DNA of 64,000 nucleotides from Knoellia sp031844405 (GCA_031844405.1 JAUZVC010000002.1:1-64000); one strand, 5' to 3'. Numbered from the stretch's first letter, positions 35,138 through 43,551 are shown. The notes: generated by a model not told the origin, from the sequence alone. Numbers and translations are program-made.

Positions 35138-36342
35138 CCGAGGTTGGCCCGACGGCACTGCTCCTCGGGGATGCGGGTGGCCAGGGTGACGCGCACCCGC
35201 AGCCGCTCCTCGCCGGTCTCCGCGTCGTAGGTGCCGGCGCCGCGCAGGTGCGTCGAGTGGGCGAGCGTGCCCCAGTGGACGTGCTTGAAGCGGTCCCACT
35301 GCTTCACGAAGTAGTCGCGGCAGTGGTAGCCGATCTCGAGGATCTCGGGGTGGCTCGTCGAGATCTCGGTGATGTGTGGCGCGTAGAGGATGACCTCGCC
35401 GCCGTCGGCGACGACCGGCTCGAGCTTGTAGAACCCCTTGGCCCCGGTCCAGATGTCCTCGTACATCTCGGGGATGACCGAGATGACCCGGGACACCGGC
35501 TTCTCGAGGTGGTGGACGTGGGTCGCCGCGCAGACCTCGGCAGCGCTCGCCCACGACGAGATCGTGTCGCCGAACGAGATCGAGTGCAGGTCGAGGCTGC
35601 CGGCCTCGCCGACGACGCAGAACGCGAGCTTCTCTGCGGGCACGAGCGAGGCGCCCTCGTCGATGAGCGCGCGCACCGGGGTGATCGCCGTCGTCCCGAT
35701 GATCTCGGCCGACGTGATGAGCGCGCCGATCCAGTGCGAGACGTCGATGATGTCCTGGCCGGCGACCCCCGGGAAGAAGTACTTGTTGCCACCCGAGATG
35801 CCGACGACCTCGTGGGGCAGCACGGGACCGACGACGAGGGCGACGTCGTGCTCGACGACCGCCCGGTTGAGCAGCACCGGCACGTCCATGGTGAGCCGGC
35901 CCTCGGACAGCTCGGCGAGCCGCGACGCCGGGATCGTCCCGAGGTCCGCGAACGTCGACGGGTCCCACCACTCGTGGTTGAGCACCGTCATGCCCGGATA
36001 GGTCTCCTCGAGCGCGCCCACCTCGTAGCCGAGGTGTGCCGCGAGCGCCTCCTCGCTCATCGGCTGGTGGGTGCCGAGCGCGATGAGCGTCGTCATCCGG
36101 GTGGCCCGGCCGTGGAGGGCGGCGTGGACGGCACGCAGGAGCATCGGCAGCGGACAGGTCCGGGTCCCGTCGGGCACGACGATGCACACGCTCCTGCCGT
36201 CGAGGTCGCTCGCGCCGAGCTGCTCGGCGATGAAGTTCGTGACCTGCTCCGTCGGCAGGACCCCGTGCTCGTCGCCGATCCGGGCCGCCCGCCTCGCCGC
36301 CTCGGAGGGGCTCTCGTCGACCGTGCGCGTGCTCGATGTCAT
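35038..36342 (-). CDS. larA: LarA-family nickel-pincer-dependent racemase/epimerase, proposed D-mannonate/D-gluconate 2-epimerase
   Basis: A 434-residue LarA homologue with all cofactor and catalytic residues of lactate racemase in register. Arg61 is in PDGTR and His92 in ALGTHQPMSEEA. His177 is in the PHEVVGISGG block, the pincer-linking Lys187 in GGNKYFFPG, and the nickel ligand His203 in IIDVSHW. The H-x9-K-x15-H spacing matches exactly. Members act on 2-hydroxyacids, and the superfamily includes a gluconate 2-epimerase. Genomic context (uronate enzymes producing mannonate, gluconate enzymes consuming gluconate, larB, larC and larE present, no mannonate dehydratase) points to mannonate-gluconate epimerisation rather than lactate. 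ATG 36342; it is divergent from uxaC. Confidence 0.85.
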   Translation of the reverse strand: MTSSTRTVDESPSEAARRAARIGDEHGVLPTEQVTNFIAEQLGASDLDGRSVCIVVPDGTRTCPLPMLLRAVHAALHGRATRMTTLIALGTHQPMSEEALAAHLGYEVGALEETYPGMTVLNHEWWDPSTFADLGTIPASRLAELSEGRLTMDVPVLLNRAVVEHDVALVVGPVLPHEVVGISGGNKYFFPGVAGQDIIDVSHWIGALITSAEIIGTTAITPVRALIDEGASLVPAEKLAFCVVGEAGSLDLHSISFGDTISSWASAAEVCAATHVHHLEKPVSRVISVIPEMYEDIWTGAKGFYKLEPVVADGGEVILYAPHITEISTSHPEILEIGYHCRDYFVKQWDRFKHVHWGTLAHSTHLRGAGTYDAETGEERLRVRVTLATRIPEEQCRRANLGYVDLDSIDLAAAEADGETFVVPNAGEVLFRLR

Positions 36343-36391
36343 GGGCTCACTCTCGCCGGGGACACGGGGGCTGGCAAGGCCGGGAGAGGCC

Positions 36392-36411
36392 TCGCGGCAA
36401 CCGGTGGCAAC
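36392..36411. promoter_or_regulatory. Operator-like site B between larA and uxaC
   Basis: TCGCGGCAACCGGTGGCAAC matches site A (minus strand) at 16 of 20 positions. It is placed in the 108-bp divergent spacer so that one bound repressor could control both larA and uxaC. Confidence 0.65.
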
Positions 36412-36450
36412 CCGTGGACTCCCTCCGGCGGCCGCCGCGACGATGCTCGC

Positions 36451-37854
36451 ATGAGCTCCCTCCACGCCGACCGGCTGCTGCCCGCGGACCCCGGCACCCG
36501 GGCCGTCGCACGACGCCTGTATGCCGCGACCGCAGACCTGCCGATCATCTCGCCGCACGGCCACGTGCCGCCGGAGTGGCTGGCCCGCGACACCCCCTTC
36601 GCCGACCCGACGTCGCTGCTCATCTCGCCGGACCACTACGTCTTCCGGCTGCTCCACGCGCAGGGCGTTGCGCTCGGGGACCTCGGGGTCGGTGGCACCG
36701 AGCTCGACGAGGCCGGGTCGCGCCGCGCCTGGCGGCTCTTCTGCGAGCACTGGCCGGCCTTCCGCGGCACGGCGAGCAGGTTCTGGATGGAGAGCGTGCT
36801 CGCCGACGTCTTCGGGCTGACGCAGCGGCCCTCGGCCGAGACCGCCGACGACCTCTACGACGCGATCTCCGCGGCGCTGGCGACACCCGCCTTCCGGCCC
36901 CGCGCGCTGGCGGAGCGCTTCGGCATCTCGGTCCTCGCGACGACCGACGACCCCGTCGACGACCTCGAGCACCACCGCACCCTGCGCGACCACCCGAGCG
37001 TGGCGATGCGCGTCGCGCCGACCTTCCGCCCGGACCGCTACCTCGAGGCCGGCCGCAGCGACTTCGGCGACCTCGCGAAGGCGCTCGGGGCGGCCGCGGA
37101 CGTCGACACCTCCACGTATGCCGGCTACCTCGCCGCCCTCGAGGACCGCCGCCGCTTCTTCAAGGCCCACGGTGGCGTGTCGACCGACCACAGCCACGTC
37201 GACGTCGTCACCCTCACCCTCGAGCCGGCCGAGGCGTCGCGGATCTACGCCGCCGCGCTCACCGGAGACGCGAGCGAGGCCGAGACGACCGCCTTCCGCC
37301 GCCACATGCTCGTCGAGATGGCGCGGATGGCGACCGAGGACGGGCTCGTCATGACCCTCCACCCGGGCGTGCACCGCAACCACCACCGCCCGACCTCCGA
37401 CCGCTTCGGTCCCGACACCGGCCACGACATCCCCGTCGCGCTCGAGCTCACCCACGGCCTGCAGCACCTCCTCGAGCGGTTCGGCACCGCGGACGGCTTC
37501 CAGCTCGTCCTCTTCACCCTCGACGAGACGGTCCTCAGCCGCGAGATCGCGCCGCTCGCCGGCTTCTACCCCAGCGTGTATGCCGGTGCGCCCTGGTGGT
37601 TTCTCGACGCACCCGAGGCGGTGCGCCGCTACCGGGGGGCCGTGACCGAGACCGCGGGCTTCCACCGCACCTCCGGGTTCATCGACGACACCCGGGCGTT
37701 CCTGTCGATCCCGGCCCGGCACGACATGTCGCGCCGCCTCGACGCGGCCTACCTCGCCCAGCTCGTGGCCGAGCACCGGCTCGACGAGGACGAGGCGCTC
37801 GAGACGGCCGTCGACCTCGTGACGACGATCCCGACGAGGGCGTTCAGGCTGTGA
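36451..37854 (+). CDS. uxaC: Glucuronate isomerase (uronate isomerase)
   Basis: A 467-residue amidohydrolase-fold enzyme, against about 470 in E. coli. The metal-site ISPHGHVPPEW lies near residue 30. ATTDDPVDDLEHH, LHPGVHRNHH and the C-terminal ARHDMSRRLDA are uronate isomerase signatures. Reaction: D-glucuronate to D-fructuronate (or galacturonate to tagaturonate). All three TAT tyrosine codons in the gene fall inside GTATGCC motifs while the other tyrosines I read use TAC. The stop codon overlaps the next start (GTGA). Confidence 0.94.
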   Translation: MSSLHADRLLPADPGTRAVARRLYAATADLPIISPHGHVPPEWLARDTPFADPTSLLISPDHYVFRLLHAQGVALGDLGVGGTELDEAGSRRAWRLFCEHWPAFRGTASRFWMESVLADVFGLTQRPSAETADDLYDAISAALATPAFRPRALAERFGISVLATTDDPVDDLEHHRTLRDHPSVAMRVAPTFRPDRYLEAGRSDFGDLAKALGAAADVDTSTYAGYLAALEDRRRFFKAHGGVSTDHSHVDVVTLTLEPAEASRIYAAALTGDASEAETTAFRRHMLVEMARMATEDGLVMTLHPGVHRNHHRPTSDRFGPDTGHDIPVALELTHGLQHLLERFGTADGFQLVLFTLDETVLSREIAPLAGFYPSVYAGAPWWFLDAPEAVRRYRGAVTETAGFHRTSGFIDDTRAFLSIPARHDMSRRLDAAYLAQLVAEHRLDEDEALETAVDLVTTIPTRAFRL

Positions 37855-39272
37855 GCGCCGTGCTGGGTGGCGCGGGCGCCGCGGGTGCCGGGGGTGTCGG
37901 GGGTGCCGGTCGTCGGCTGACCCGGGATCGGGACGGCCGTCCCGCCGCCCCGGTGCGCATCGTCCACCTGGGCCTCGGCAACTTCTTCCGGGCCCACGCC
38001 GCCTGGTACACCGAGCACGCCCCGGACGCCGACGCGTGGGGCATCGCCGCCTTCACCGGCCGGTCGCCGGCCGCGGCGGAGGCGCTCGGAGGCCAGGAGG
38101 GGCTCTACACCCTGCTCGTGCGCGGACCCGAGGGCCCGCGTCCCGAGGTCGTCTCGAGCCTGTCGGCCGTCCACCCCGGCGCCGACCTCGACACCCTGCG
38201 CGGCCACTTCTCCCGCCCCGAGCTCGCCGTCGTCACCCTCACGGTGACCGAGGCGGGCTACCGCCGGGCGGCCGACGGGGGCCTGGATCGGCAGGACGGC
38301 GACGTCAGTGCGGACGTCGCCGCCCTCCTCGAGGACCCCCTCGGTGCCGTGGTGACGACCACGCCCGGCCGCCTCGTCGCGGGTCTGCTCGCCCGACGGG
38401 CCGCCCGTGCGGGCGCGCTCGCCGTCGTGCCCAACGACAACGTCCCGGACAACGGCGCGATGGTCGCGCGGGTCATCGGCGACCTCGCCGGGGTCGTCGA
38501 CCCCGACCTCGGTGCGTGGGTCGACGAGCACGTCTCCTTCGTCACGACGATGGTCGACCGGATCACGCCGCGCACCACCGACGACGACCGTGGTGAGGTG
38601 CGCGCGCTGAATGGCGTCGACGACCCCGAGGTCGTCCCGACCGAGCCGTTCAGCGAGTGGGTGCTCGCCGGCGACTTCCCCGCCGGACGACCCGCGTGGG
38701 AGGAGGCCGGCGCCCGCTTCGTCGACGACGTCGCCCCCTTCGAGCAGCGCAAGCTGTGGCTGCTCAACGGCGCCCACTCCGTCATGGCCTACGCCGCCTC
38801 GACACTCGGCCACGAGACCGTCGCCGACGCCGTCACGGACCCCGTCGTGGGGCAGTGGGTCGAGGAGTGGTGGGACGCCGCGGCGAGCCACCTCACGCTC
38901 CCGGAAGGTGAGGTGACGGCATACCGGAAGGCGCTGCTCGACCGGTTCTCGAACCCCAACATCCGCCACCTCCTCGTCCAGATCGCCGCCGACGGCTCGC
39001 AGAAGGTGCCGATCCGCGCCTTGCCCGTCATCCGTGCCGGGCTCGCGGACGGACGCGTCGACCCCGGCGCGCTACGGCTCGTGTCGGCCTGGGTCGCCCA
39101 CCTGCGCGGCAGCGGTGCGCCCGTCACCGATGCCCGCGCGGACGAGCTCCGTGCGCTCGCCGAGGGTCCGCTCGACGACGCGGTCGACCGCGTCCTGGGG
39201 TGGCTGTCGCTCGATGCCGAGGCGGTCCGTGACGTCGTCGTCGACCAGGTGAGGGACCTCGAGCGCGGCTGA
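37851..39272 (+). CDS. uxuB: Fructuronate reductase / mannitol-dehydrogenase family oxidoreductase
   Basis: A 473-residue polyol-specific long-chain dehydrogenase. The N-terminal VHLGLGNFFRAHAAWY is the NAD site. The catalytic K-x4-N-x2-H signature is Lys301, Asn306 and His309 (KLWLLNGAHS). VVPNDNVPDNG precedes it. In coupling with uxaC the expected reaction is D-fructuronate + NADH to D-mannonate (UxuB activity); mannitol or tagaturonate activity cannot be excluded. GTG 37851 gives a 4-bp overlap with uxaC. A hairpin terminator follows at 39282-39314. Confidence 0.88.
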   Translation: MSAVLGGAGAAGAGGVGGAGRRLTRDRDGRPAAPVRIVHLGLGNFFRAHAAWYTEHAPDADAWGIAAFTGRSPAAAEALGGQEGLYTLLVRGPEGPRPEVVSSLSAVHPGADLDTLRGHFSRPELAVVTLTVTEAGYRRAADGGLDRQDGDVSADVAALLEDPLGAVVTTTPGRLVAGLLARRAARAGALAVVPNDNVPDNGAMVARVIGDLAGVVDPDLGAWVDEHVSFVTTMVDRITPRTTDDDRGEVRALNGVDDPEVVPTEPFSEWVLAGDFPAGRPAWEEAGARFVDDVAPFEQRKLWLLNGAHSVMAYAASTLGHETVADAVTDPVVGQWVEEWWDAAASHLTLPEGEVTAYRKALLDRFSNPNIRHLLVQIAADGSQKVPIRALPVIRAGLADGRVDPGALRLVSAWVAHLRGSGAPVTDARADELRALAEGPLDDAVDRVLGWLSLDAEAVRDVVVDQVRDLERG

Positions 39273-39281
39273 ATTGCAGGG

Positions 39282-39314
39282 GCCGGAAGTCGTTGTGCCA
39301 CAGCGACTTCCGGC
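39282..39314 (+). terminator. Terminator after uxuB
   Basis: GCCGGAAGTCG (39282-39292) pairs perfectly with CGACTTCCGGC (39304-39314) around an 11-nt loop, just after the uxuB stop codon at 39272. Confidence 0.75.
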
Positions 39315-39360
39315 GCTTTGCTGCGCTCCCGGGGTCGCCCGTGATGACCCGCCGGTACGC

Positions 39361-39380
39361 CCGTGGCAACTCATGACAAC
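39361..39380. promoter_or_regulatory. Operator-like site C upstream of the glucuronide transporter
   Basis: CCGTGGCAACTCATGACAAC matches site A at about 16 of 20 positions. A TACCTT -10 box follows at 39408-39413, so the site lies around -59 to -40 relative to the likely transcription start, upstream of rather than on the core promoter. Confidence 0.6.
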
Positions 39381-39491
39381 TCGTCGCCACGGCTTCGGCG
39401 CCGGACCTACCTTGATCGACAACGCGGACGCAGTTCGTGGCTCGGGCACCGGCCCGTCGAGCCATCGCCGCCACGGATCAAAGGAGATTCA

Positions 39492-40961
39492 ATGTCTGTC
39501 ATGACGAGGGAGGCCATCGCCCGGCGTTTCGTCGACGAGCGCCTTCCCAAGCGCTCGGTCATCGGCTACGGCTTCGGTGACTTCGCCAACAACCTGGCCT
39601 TCACGCTGAGCACGGCCTTCCTGCTCTACTACTACACCGACGTCGCCGGCCTCTCCGCCGCGTCGGTGGCCACGATGTTCTTCGTCGTCCGCCTCTGGGA
39701 CGCCTTCGCCGACCTCTTCGCCGGGCGCATGGTCGACCGGACGATGACCCGGATGGGCAAGTTCCGGCCCTTCATCCTCTTCGGCGCGGTGCCGCTGCTC
39801 TTCCTCAGCTACCTCACCTTCCACGTGCCGGCCTCGCTCGACCAGGGCGAGAAGCTCCTCTACGCCTACGTGACGTATGCCGTTCTCGGCCTGCTCTACT
39901 CCCTCGTCAACATCCCCTACGGCTCGCTGGCCTCGGCGATGACGCAGTCGGTCAAGGAGCGGGCCAAGCTCGTCTCGTCACGCTTCTTCGGCGGCGCGGT
40001 CGGCGGCATTGTCCTCAGCTTCATCATCGGCCCCCAGATCTCCGCGCTCAAGGAGGAGAAGAAGACCCTCGACGCGGCCGCCTACCAGGACAAGGTGCAG
40101 AGCATCTTCACGCAGACGACGCTGCTCTTCGTCGTCATCGGGACGATCGCCTACGCCGTCACCTGGTACACCTGCCGCGAGAAGGTCGTGCGCACCCAGC
40201 CGCGCGTCTCGCTCCGCGACACCTGGGAGACCCTGAGGAGCAACAAGCCGCTCGGCTACCTCTGCGCCTCGAGCTTCTTCTACCTCATCGGCCTCTTCGC
40301 CGTCGGCGGCGCGTCGGTCTACTACGCGCTCTATGTGCTCGGCGACATCACGTGGGTCGTGTGGATCACCCTCGTCAACAGCGGCATCTCCATCGTCGCC
40401 GCGCCGTTCATCCCCTGGTTCGTCGACCGCTTCGGCAAGAAGGCCCTCTTCCAGTACTGCGGCCTCTTCACGGTCGTCGGTGGACTGGCCCTCTTCCTCA
40501 CCCCTGCGGGTGCGGTGGCCCCGGCCATGTTCTTCCTCGCCATCAAGGGCATCGGGGCCGCGCTCATCAACACCCTGATGTTCGGACTCGAGGCCGACAC
40601 GGTCGAGTACGGCGAGTGGAAGTCGGGCCAGCGGACGGAGGGCGCGACCTACGCGCTCTTCTCCTTCACCCGCAAGATCACCCAGTCCATCGGTGGTGCG
40701 CTGGGTGCCGCGGCGCTGGCCTGGGGCGGCTACCTCTCCGCGTCGGCGAGCGTGCCCAACCCGGTGCAGCCGGAGAGCGCGATCACGGCCATCCGCGCCA
40801 CGATGGGCCTCATCCCGGCGCTGGCAGCGGTCGTCGCGATGCTCATCTTCTGGAAGTACCCGCTCACCGACCAGCGCTTCCGCGAGATCCGCAACGAGAC
40901 CGAGCTGCGCAAGCAGCAGCGGGGACACCTCACCGCGCCCGACGGCCACGTCATCGACTGA
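39492..40961 (+). CDS. GPH-family glycoside-cation symporter, glucuronide transporter type
   Basis: A 489-residue, 12-helix major-facilitator-type carrier. GYGFGDFANNLAFTLSTAFLLYYYTDVAG at the N-terminus and RLWDAFADLFAGRMVDR in the helix 2-3 loop are the GPH (MelB/UidB) signature. The central hydrophilic loop is long. AAGGAG lies 5 nt before ATG 39492, the best ribosome site in the locus. With a cytoplasmic beta-glucuronidase in the same regulon it is best read as the glucuronide importer; oligosaccharide-type uronate import is the alternative. Confidence 0.9.
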   Translation: MSVMTREAIARRFVDERLPKRSVIGYGFGDFANNLAFTLSTAFLLYYYTDVAGLSAASVATMFFVVRLWDAFADLFAGRMVDRTMTRMGKFRPFILFGAVPLLFLSYLTFHVPASLDQGEKLLYAYVTYAVLGLLYSLVNIPYGSLASAMTQSVKERAKLVSSRFFGGAVGGIVLSFIIGPQISALKEEKKTLDAAAYQDKVQSIFTQTTLLFVVIGTIAYAVTWYTCREKVVRTQPRVSLRDTWETLRSNKPLGYLCASSFFYLIGLFAVGGASVYYALYVLGDITWVVWITLVNSGISIVAAPFIPWFVDRFGKKALFQYCGLFTVVGGLALFLTPAGAVAPAMFFLAIKGIGAALINTLMFGLEADTVEYGEWKSGQRTEGATYALFSFTRKITQSIGGALGAAALAWGGYLSASASVPNPVQPESAITAIRATMGLIPALAAVVAMLIFWKYPLTDQRFREIRNETELRKQQRGHLTAPDGHVID

Positions 40962-40999
40962 CCCGCCACAGTCGAGTGACGAGGTGAGAAGGTGAGGGC

Positions 41000-41848
41000 A
41001 TGGAGGACGTGAGCTTCGGACCCGACCAGTCGAGGGTCGAGCACGTCCTCCATGCCCTCACCGCGTTCGAGCGGGTCGGCGTCGCCTACTCCGGCGGGGT
41101 CGACTCCGCCACGCTCCTCGCCCTCGCGGCGCGTGCTCTCGGACCCGACCGGGTCGTGGCCGTCCTCGGGGTCTCCCCGAGCCTGGCCGCCGACGAGCGC
41201 ACCGCCGCCCACGACGTCGCCGGCGTCATCGGCGTCCCCGTCGTCGAGGTGCGGACCTCCGAGGGTGACAACCCGGCATACCGGCTCAACGGCCCCGACC
41301 GGTGCTTCCACTGCAAGGACGAGCTCTTCACCCGGATCGACGACGCGGTCGTCGCGGCGCACCGGCTCGACGCGGTCGCCTACGGCGAGAACGCCGACGA
41401 CGCGCTGCGGCCCGACCGCCCCGGCTCGCGGGCCGCGACCGAGCACCACGTCCTGCGCCCGCTCGCCGACGCCGGCCTCGACAAGGCGGCCGTCCGCCGG
41501 GTCGCCCGGGTGCTCGCGCTCCCGTGCGCCGACAAGCCGGCCGCGCCGTGCCTCGCCTCCCGGATCCCGCACTTCGAGGAGGTCTCGCCCGAGAAGCTCG
41601 CACAGGTCGAGTCCGCCGAGTCGGGGTTGCGGGCACTGGGTTTCGTCGACTGCCGCGTGCGCCACCACGGCGAGGTGGCCCGGGTCGAGCTGCCTCCCGA
41701 CGACATCGCGCGGGCCACCGAGCCGGGCACCCGTGAGGAGGTCGAGGCCGTGGTGCGTGGCTCCGGCTTCCGGTTCGTCGCCGTCGACCTCGGCGGCATC
41801 CAGTCGGGTGCGTTCACGCTCCCGCTCGTCGCCTCCTCGCGTGGCTGA
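41000..41848 (+). CDS. larE: ATP-dependent sacrificial sulfur transferase LarE
   Basis: A 282-residue PP-loop enzyme. The pyrophosphatase motif SGGVDS is at residues 31-36, the RCFHCKDELF block near 101-110, and PCLASR at 183-188. Cys184 lines up with the sulfur-donating Cys176 of the Lactiplantibacillus enzyme. Family reaction: adenylates pyridinium-3,5-biscarboxylate mononucleotide and inserts sulfur into its carboxylates. It lies 38 bp after the transporter gene and overlaps larB by 8 bp. This supports a working NPN cofactor pathway in the uronate locus. Confidence 0.93.
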   Translation: MEDVSFGPDQSRVEHVLHALTAFERVGVAYSGGVDSATLLALAARALGPDRVVAVLGVSPSLAADERTAAHDVAGVIGVPVVEVRTSEGDNPAYRLNGPDRCFHCKDELFTRIDDAVVAAHRLDAVAYGENADDALRPDRPGSRAATEHHVLRPLADAGLDKAAVRRVARVLALPCADKPAAPCLASRIPHFEEVSPEKLAQVESAESGLRALGFVDCRVRHHGEVARVELPPDDIARATEPGTREEVEAVVRGSGFRFVAVDLGGIQSGAFTLPLVASSRG

Positions 41849-41900
41849 CGGCGTGGCTGACGGCAAGGCTGACGGCGTGGCCGACAGCAAGGCGGACGGC
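41841..41900 (+). repeat. 12-bp tandem repeat at the larE/larB junction
   Basis: Five units of the form (GTG or AAG)-GC-x-GAC-(GGC or AGC) begin larB and span the larE stop codon. Copy-number change would keep the larB frame but alter the number of candidate GTG starts. Confidence 0.65.
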
Positions 41901-42590
41901 ACCGGCCACAAGGGCTGGGAGCCGGGCGAGGAGCTGCGCGCCATCGCCGAGCTCGACCTCGACCGGTCCGCGCGCCGGGGCTACCCCGAGGCGGTCTACT
42001 GCGAGGGCAAGACCGCCGACCAGGTCCGGGTCATCGCCGCGGCCGTGGGGGAGCGAGGGGGGCGGACGCTCTTCACGCGCGCTTCGCCGGAGCACGTCGC
42101 CGCGGTGCTCGACGCGCTGCCCGGCGCCGCCCACGACGAGACCGCCCGGCTCGTCGCCTGGCCGGCCGAGCCGCCGGAGCCCACAGGTGGGACCGTCCTC
42201 GTCGTCGCGGCCGGCACGTCCGACCTGCCGGTCGCTCGTGAGGCCTTGCTCGTCGCTCGCCACCTCGGCCGCCGGGCCGACCTCGTCGTCGACGTCGGCA
42301 TCGCCGGGCTGCACCGCATCCTCGGCCGGCTCGACGAGCTGCGGGCGGCGCGGGCCATCGTCGTCGTCGCCGGCATGGACGGCGCCCTTCCCGGCGTCGT
42401 CGCGGGACTCGTCTCGGCGCCGGTCGTCGCCGTGCCGACCTCGGTGGGCTACGGCGCCGCGTTCGAGGGCCTGGCACCCCTGCTCACCATGCTCAACAGC
42501 TGCGCCCCGGGCGTGGCCGTCGTCAACATCGACAACGGCTACGGCGCCGGTCACATGGCCGCGCAGATCGCCGCTCCCGTTCCTGGGTGA
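41841..42590 (+). CDS. larB: Pyridinium-3,5-biscarboxylate mononucleotide synthase LarB
   Basis: The core (from about residue 20) is the LarB family: LDLDRSARRGYPEAVYCEGKT, then an AIR-carboxylase-like domain with VVAAGTSDLPVAREA, VDVGIAGLHR, VVVAGMDGALPGVVAGL and the C-terminal NIDNGYGAGHMAAQI. Family reaction: carboxylates and hydrolyses nicotinic acid adenine dinucleotide, the first step of the NPN cofactor. The start is uncertain: GTG 41841 (overlapping the larE stop) or repeated in-frame GTG codons at 41853 and 41877, all within a 12-bp repeat encoding V/K-A-D-G units that is not part of the conserved fold. Confidence 0.92.
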   Translation: MADGVADGKADGVADSKADGTGHKGWEPGEELRAIAELDLDRSARRGYPEAVYCEGKTADQVRVIAAAVGERGGRTLFTRASPEHVAAVLDALPGAAHDETARLVAWPAEPPEPTGGTVLVVAAGTSDLPVAREALLVARHLGRRADLVVDVGIAGLHRILGRLDELRAARAIVVVAGMDGALPGVVAGLVSAPVVAVPTSVGYGAAFEGLAPLLTMLNSCAPGVAVVNIDNGYGAGHMAAQIAAPVPG

Positions 42591-42604
42591 GGGTTCCCAG
42601 GGGG

Positions 42605-42610
42605 TAGCGT
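42605..42610 (+). promoter_or_regulatory. Likely -10 box of the amidinotransferase-fold gene
   Basis: TAGCGT lies 57 bp upstream of GTG 42668 and 15 bp after the larB stop codon, suggesting that the following gene is a separate transcription unit. Confidence 0.45.
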
Positions 42611-42667
42611 GCCCCCGAGTCTCCGTTTCCGTGAGGCGCGCCCTTCACCCCGCACGGGAGTCCGACG

Positions 42668-43537
42668 GTGTTGAACTCGACGCTGCTCATGTCGTCCGCC
42701 CACTTCTTCGGCAACGACCACAAGCTCAACCCCTACTACGAGGACGGCGAGACCGTCGACACGGCGAAGGCCGAGGTCGAGCACGCCGGCATCCGCGAGG
42801 CGCTCCGGTCCGCCGGCGCCGAGATCCTCCAGGTCGACGCGCCGCCGACCAGCCAGGACGGCGTCTACACCGCCAACTGGGCCCTCGTCCGCGACGGCGT
42901 CGCCCTCATGGCCACCCTGCCGCCGTCGCGCAAGAGCGAGGAGCCGTGGGCCCGGACCAAGCTCACCGAGCTCGGCTACGCCGTCGAGGACCTGCCGCAC
43001 GCGTGGCGCTTCAGCGGCCAGGGCGACGCCCTCGTCTGCGGCGACCTCGTCTTCTGCGGCGCCGGCTACCGCTCCGACGAGCCGGCACTCGCGTATGCCG
43101 CGGACCGCTTCGGCCTCGAGCGCATTCAGCTCCAGACGCTGCCCCTGCTCAACCCCGACGGCACCCCGCACGTCAACGTCGTCAGCGGCTGGCCCGACAG
43201 CTACTGGTACGACATCGACCTCACCCTCGCCGTCCTGCGCGAGCCGGACTCGACCGGCAGGGGCCTCATCGCCTACTGCCCCGAGGCCTTCACGCCCGAG
43301 AGCCGCCAGCTCCTCGCCCGCCTCGACACCGTCGACAAGATCGAGATCGCCGAGTCCGAGGCGATGGAGTCCTTCGCCTGCAACCTCGTCTCCACCGGCA
43401 CGACCGTCGTCATGAGCGACAGCGCCCCGCTGCTGCGTGCCGACGTCGAGCGCGCCGGCCTCAAGGTCATCACTCCGCACGTCGACGAGCTCGCCAAGGG
43501 CGGCGGCTACATCCGCTGCACCAGCCTCTGGGTCTGA
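42668..43537 (+). CDS. Amidinotransferase/dimethylargininase-fold protein
   Basis: A 289-residue protein of the arginine deiminase-dimethylarginine hydrolase superfamily. SAHFFGNDHKLNPYY opens it, DAPPTSQDGVYTANWALV carries the substrate-binding Asp and Asn region, and the expected nucleophile Cys284 is in GYIRCTSLW. In relatives I recall a His within a Y-H-L-D-like stretch before the PEAF segment; here that place reads YWYDID, so the canonical His may be replaced. GTG 42668 follows GGGAG; ATG 42689 is an alternative. Substrate uncertain: dimethylarginine or another guanidino compound. Confidence 0.78.
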   Translation: MLNSTLLMSSAHFFGNDHKLNPYYEDGETVDTAKAEVEHAGIREALRSAGAEILQVDAPPTSQDGVYTANWALVRDGVALMATLPPSRKSEEPWARTKLTELGYAVEDLPHAWRFSGQGDALVCGDLVFCGAGYRSDEPALAYAADRFGLERIQLQTLPLLNPDGTPHVNVVSGWPDSYWYDIDLTLAVLREPDSTGRGLIAYCPEAFTPESRQLLARLDTVDKIEIAESEAMESFACNLVSTGTTVVMSDSAPLLRADVERAGLKVITPHVDELAKGGGYIRCTSLWV

Positions 43538-43551
43538 CCCTCACCAGTGCT

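Noticed and set aside
35038..36342. Plain lactate racemase
   Set aside because: Cannot be excluded by residues alone, but no lactate dehydrogenase or permease is near, whereas the gene shares operators with uronate genes and sits between mannonate-producing and gluconate-consuming enzymes.
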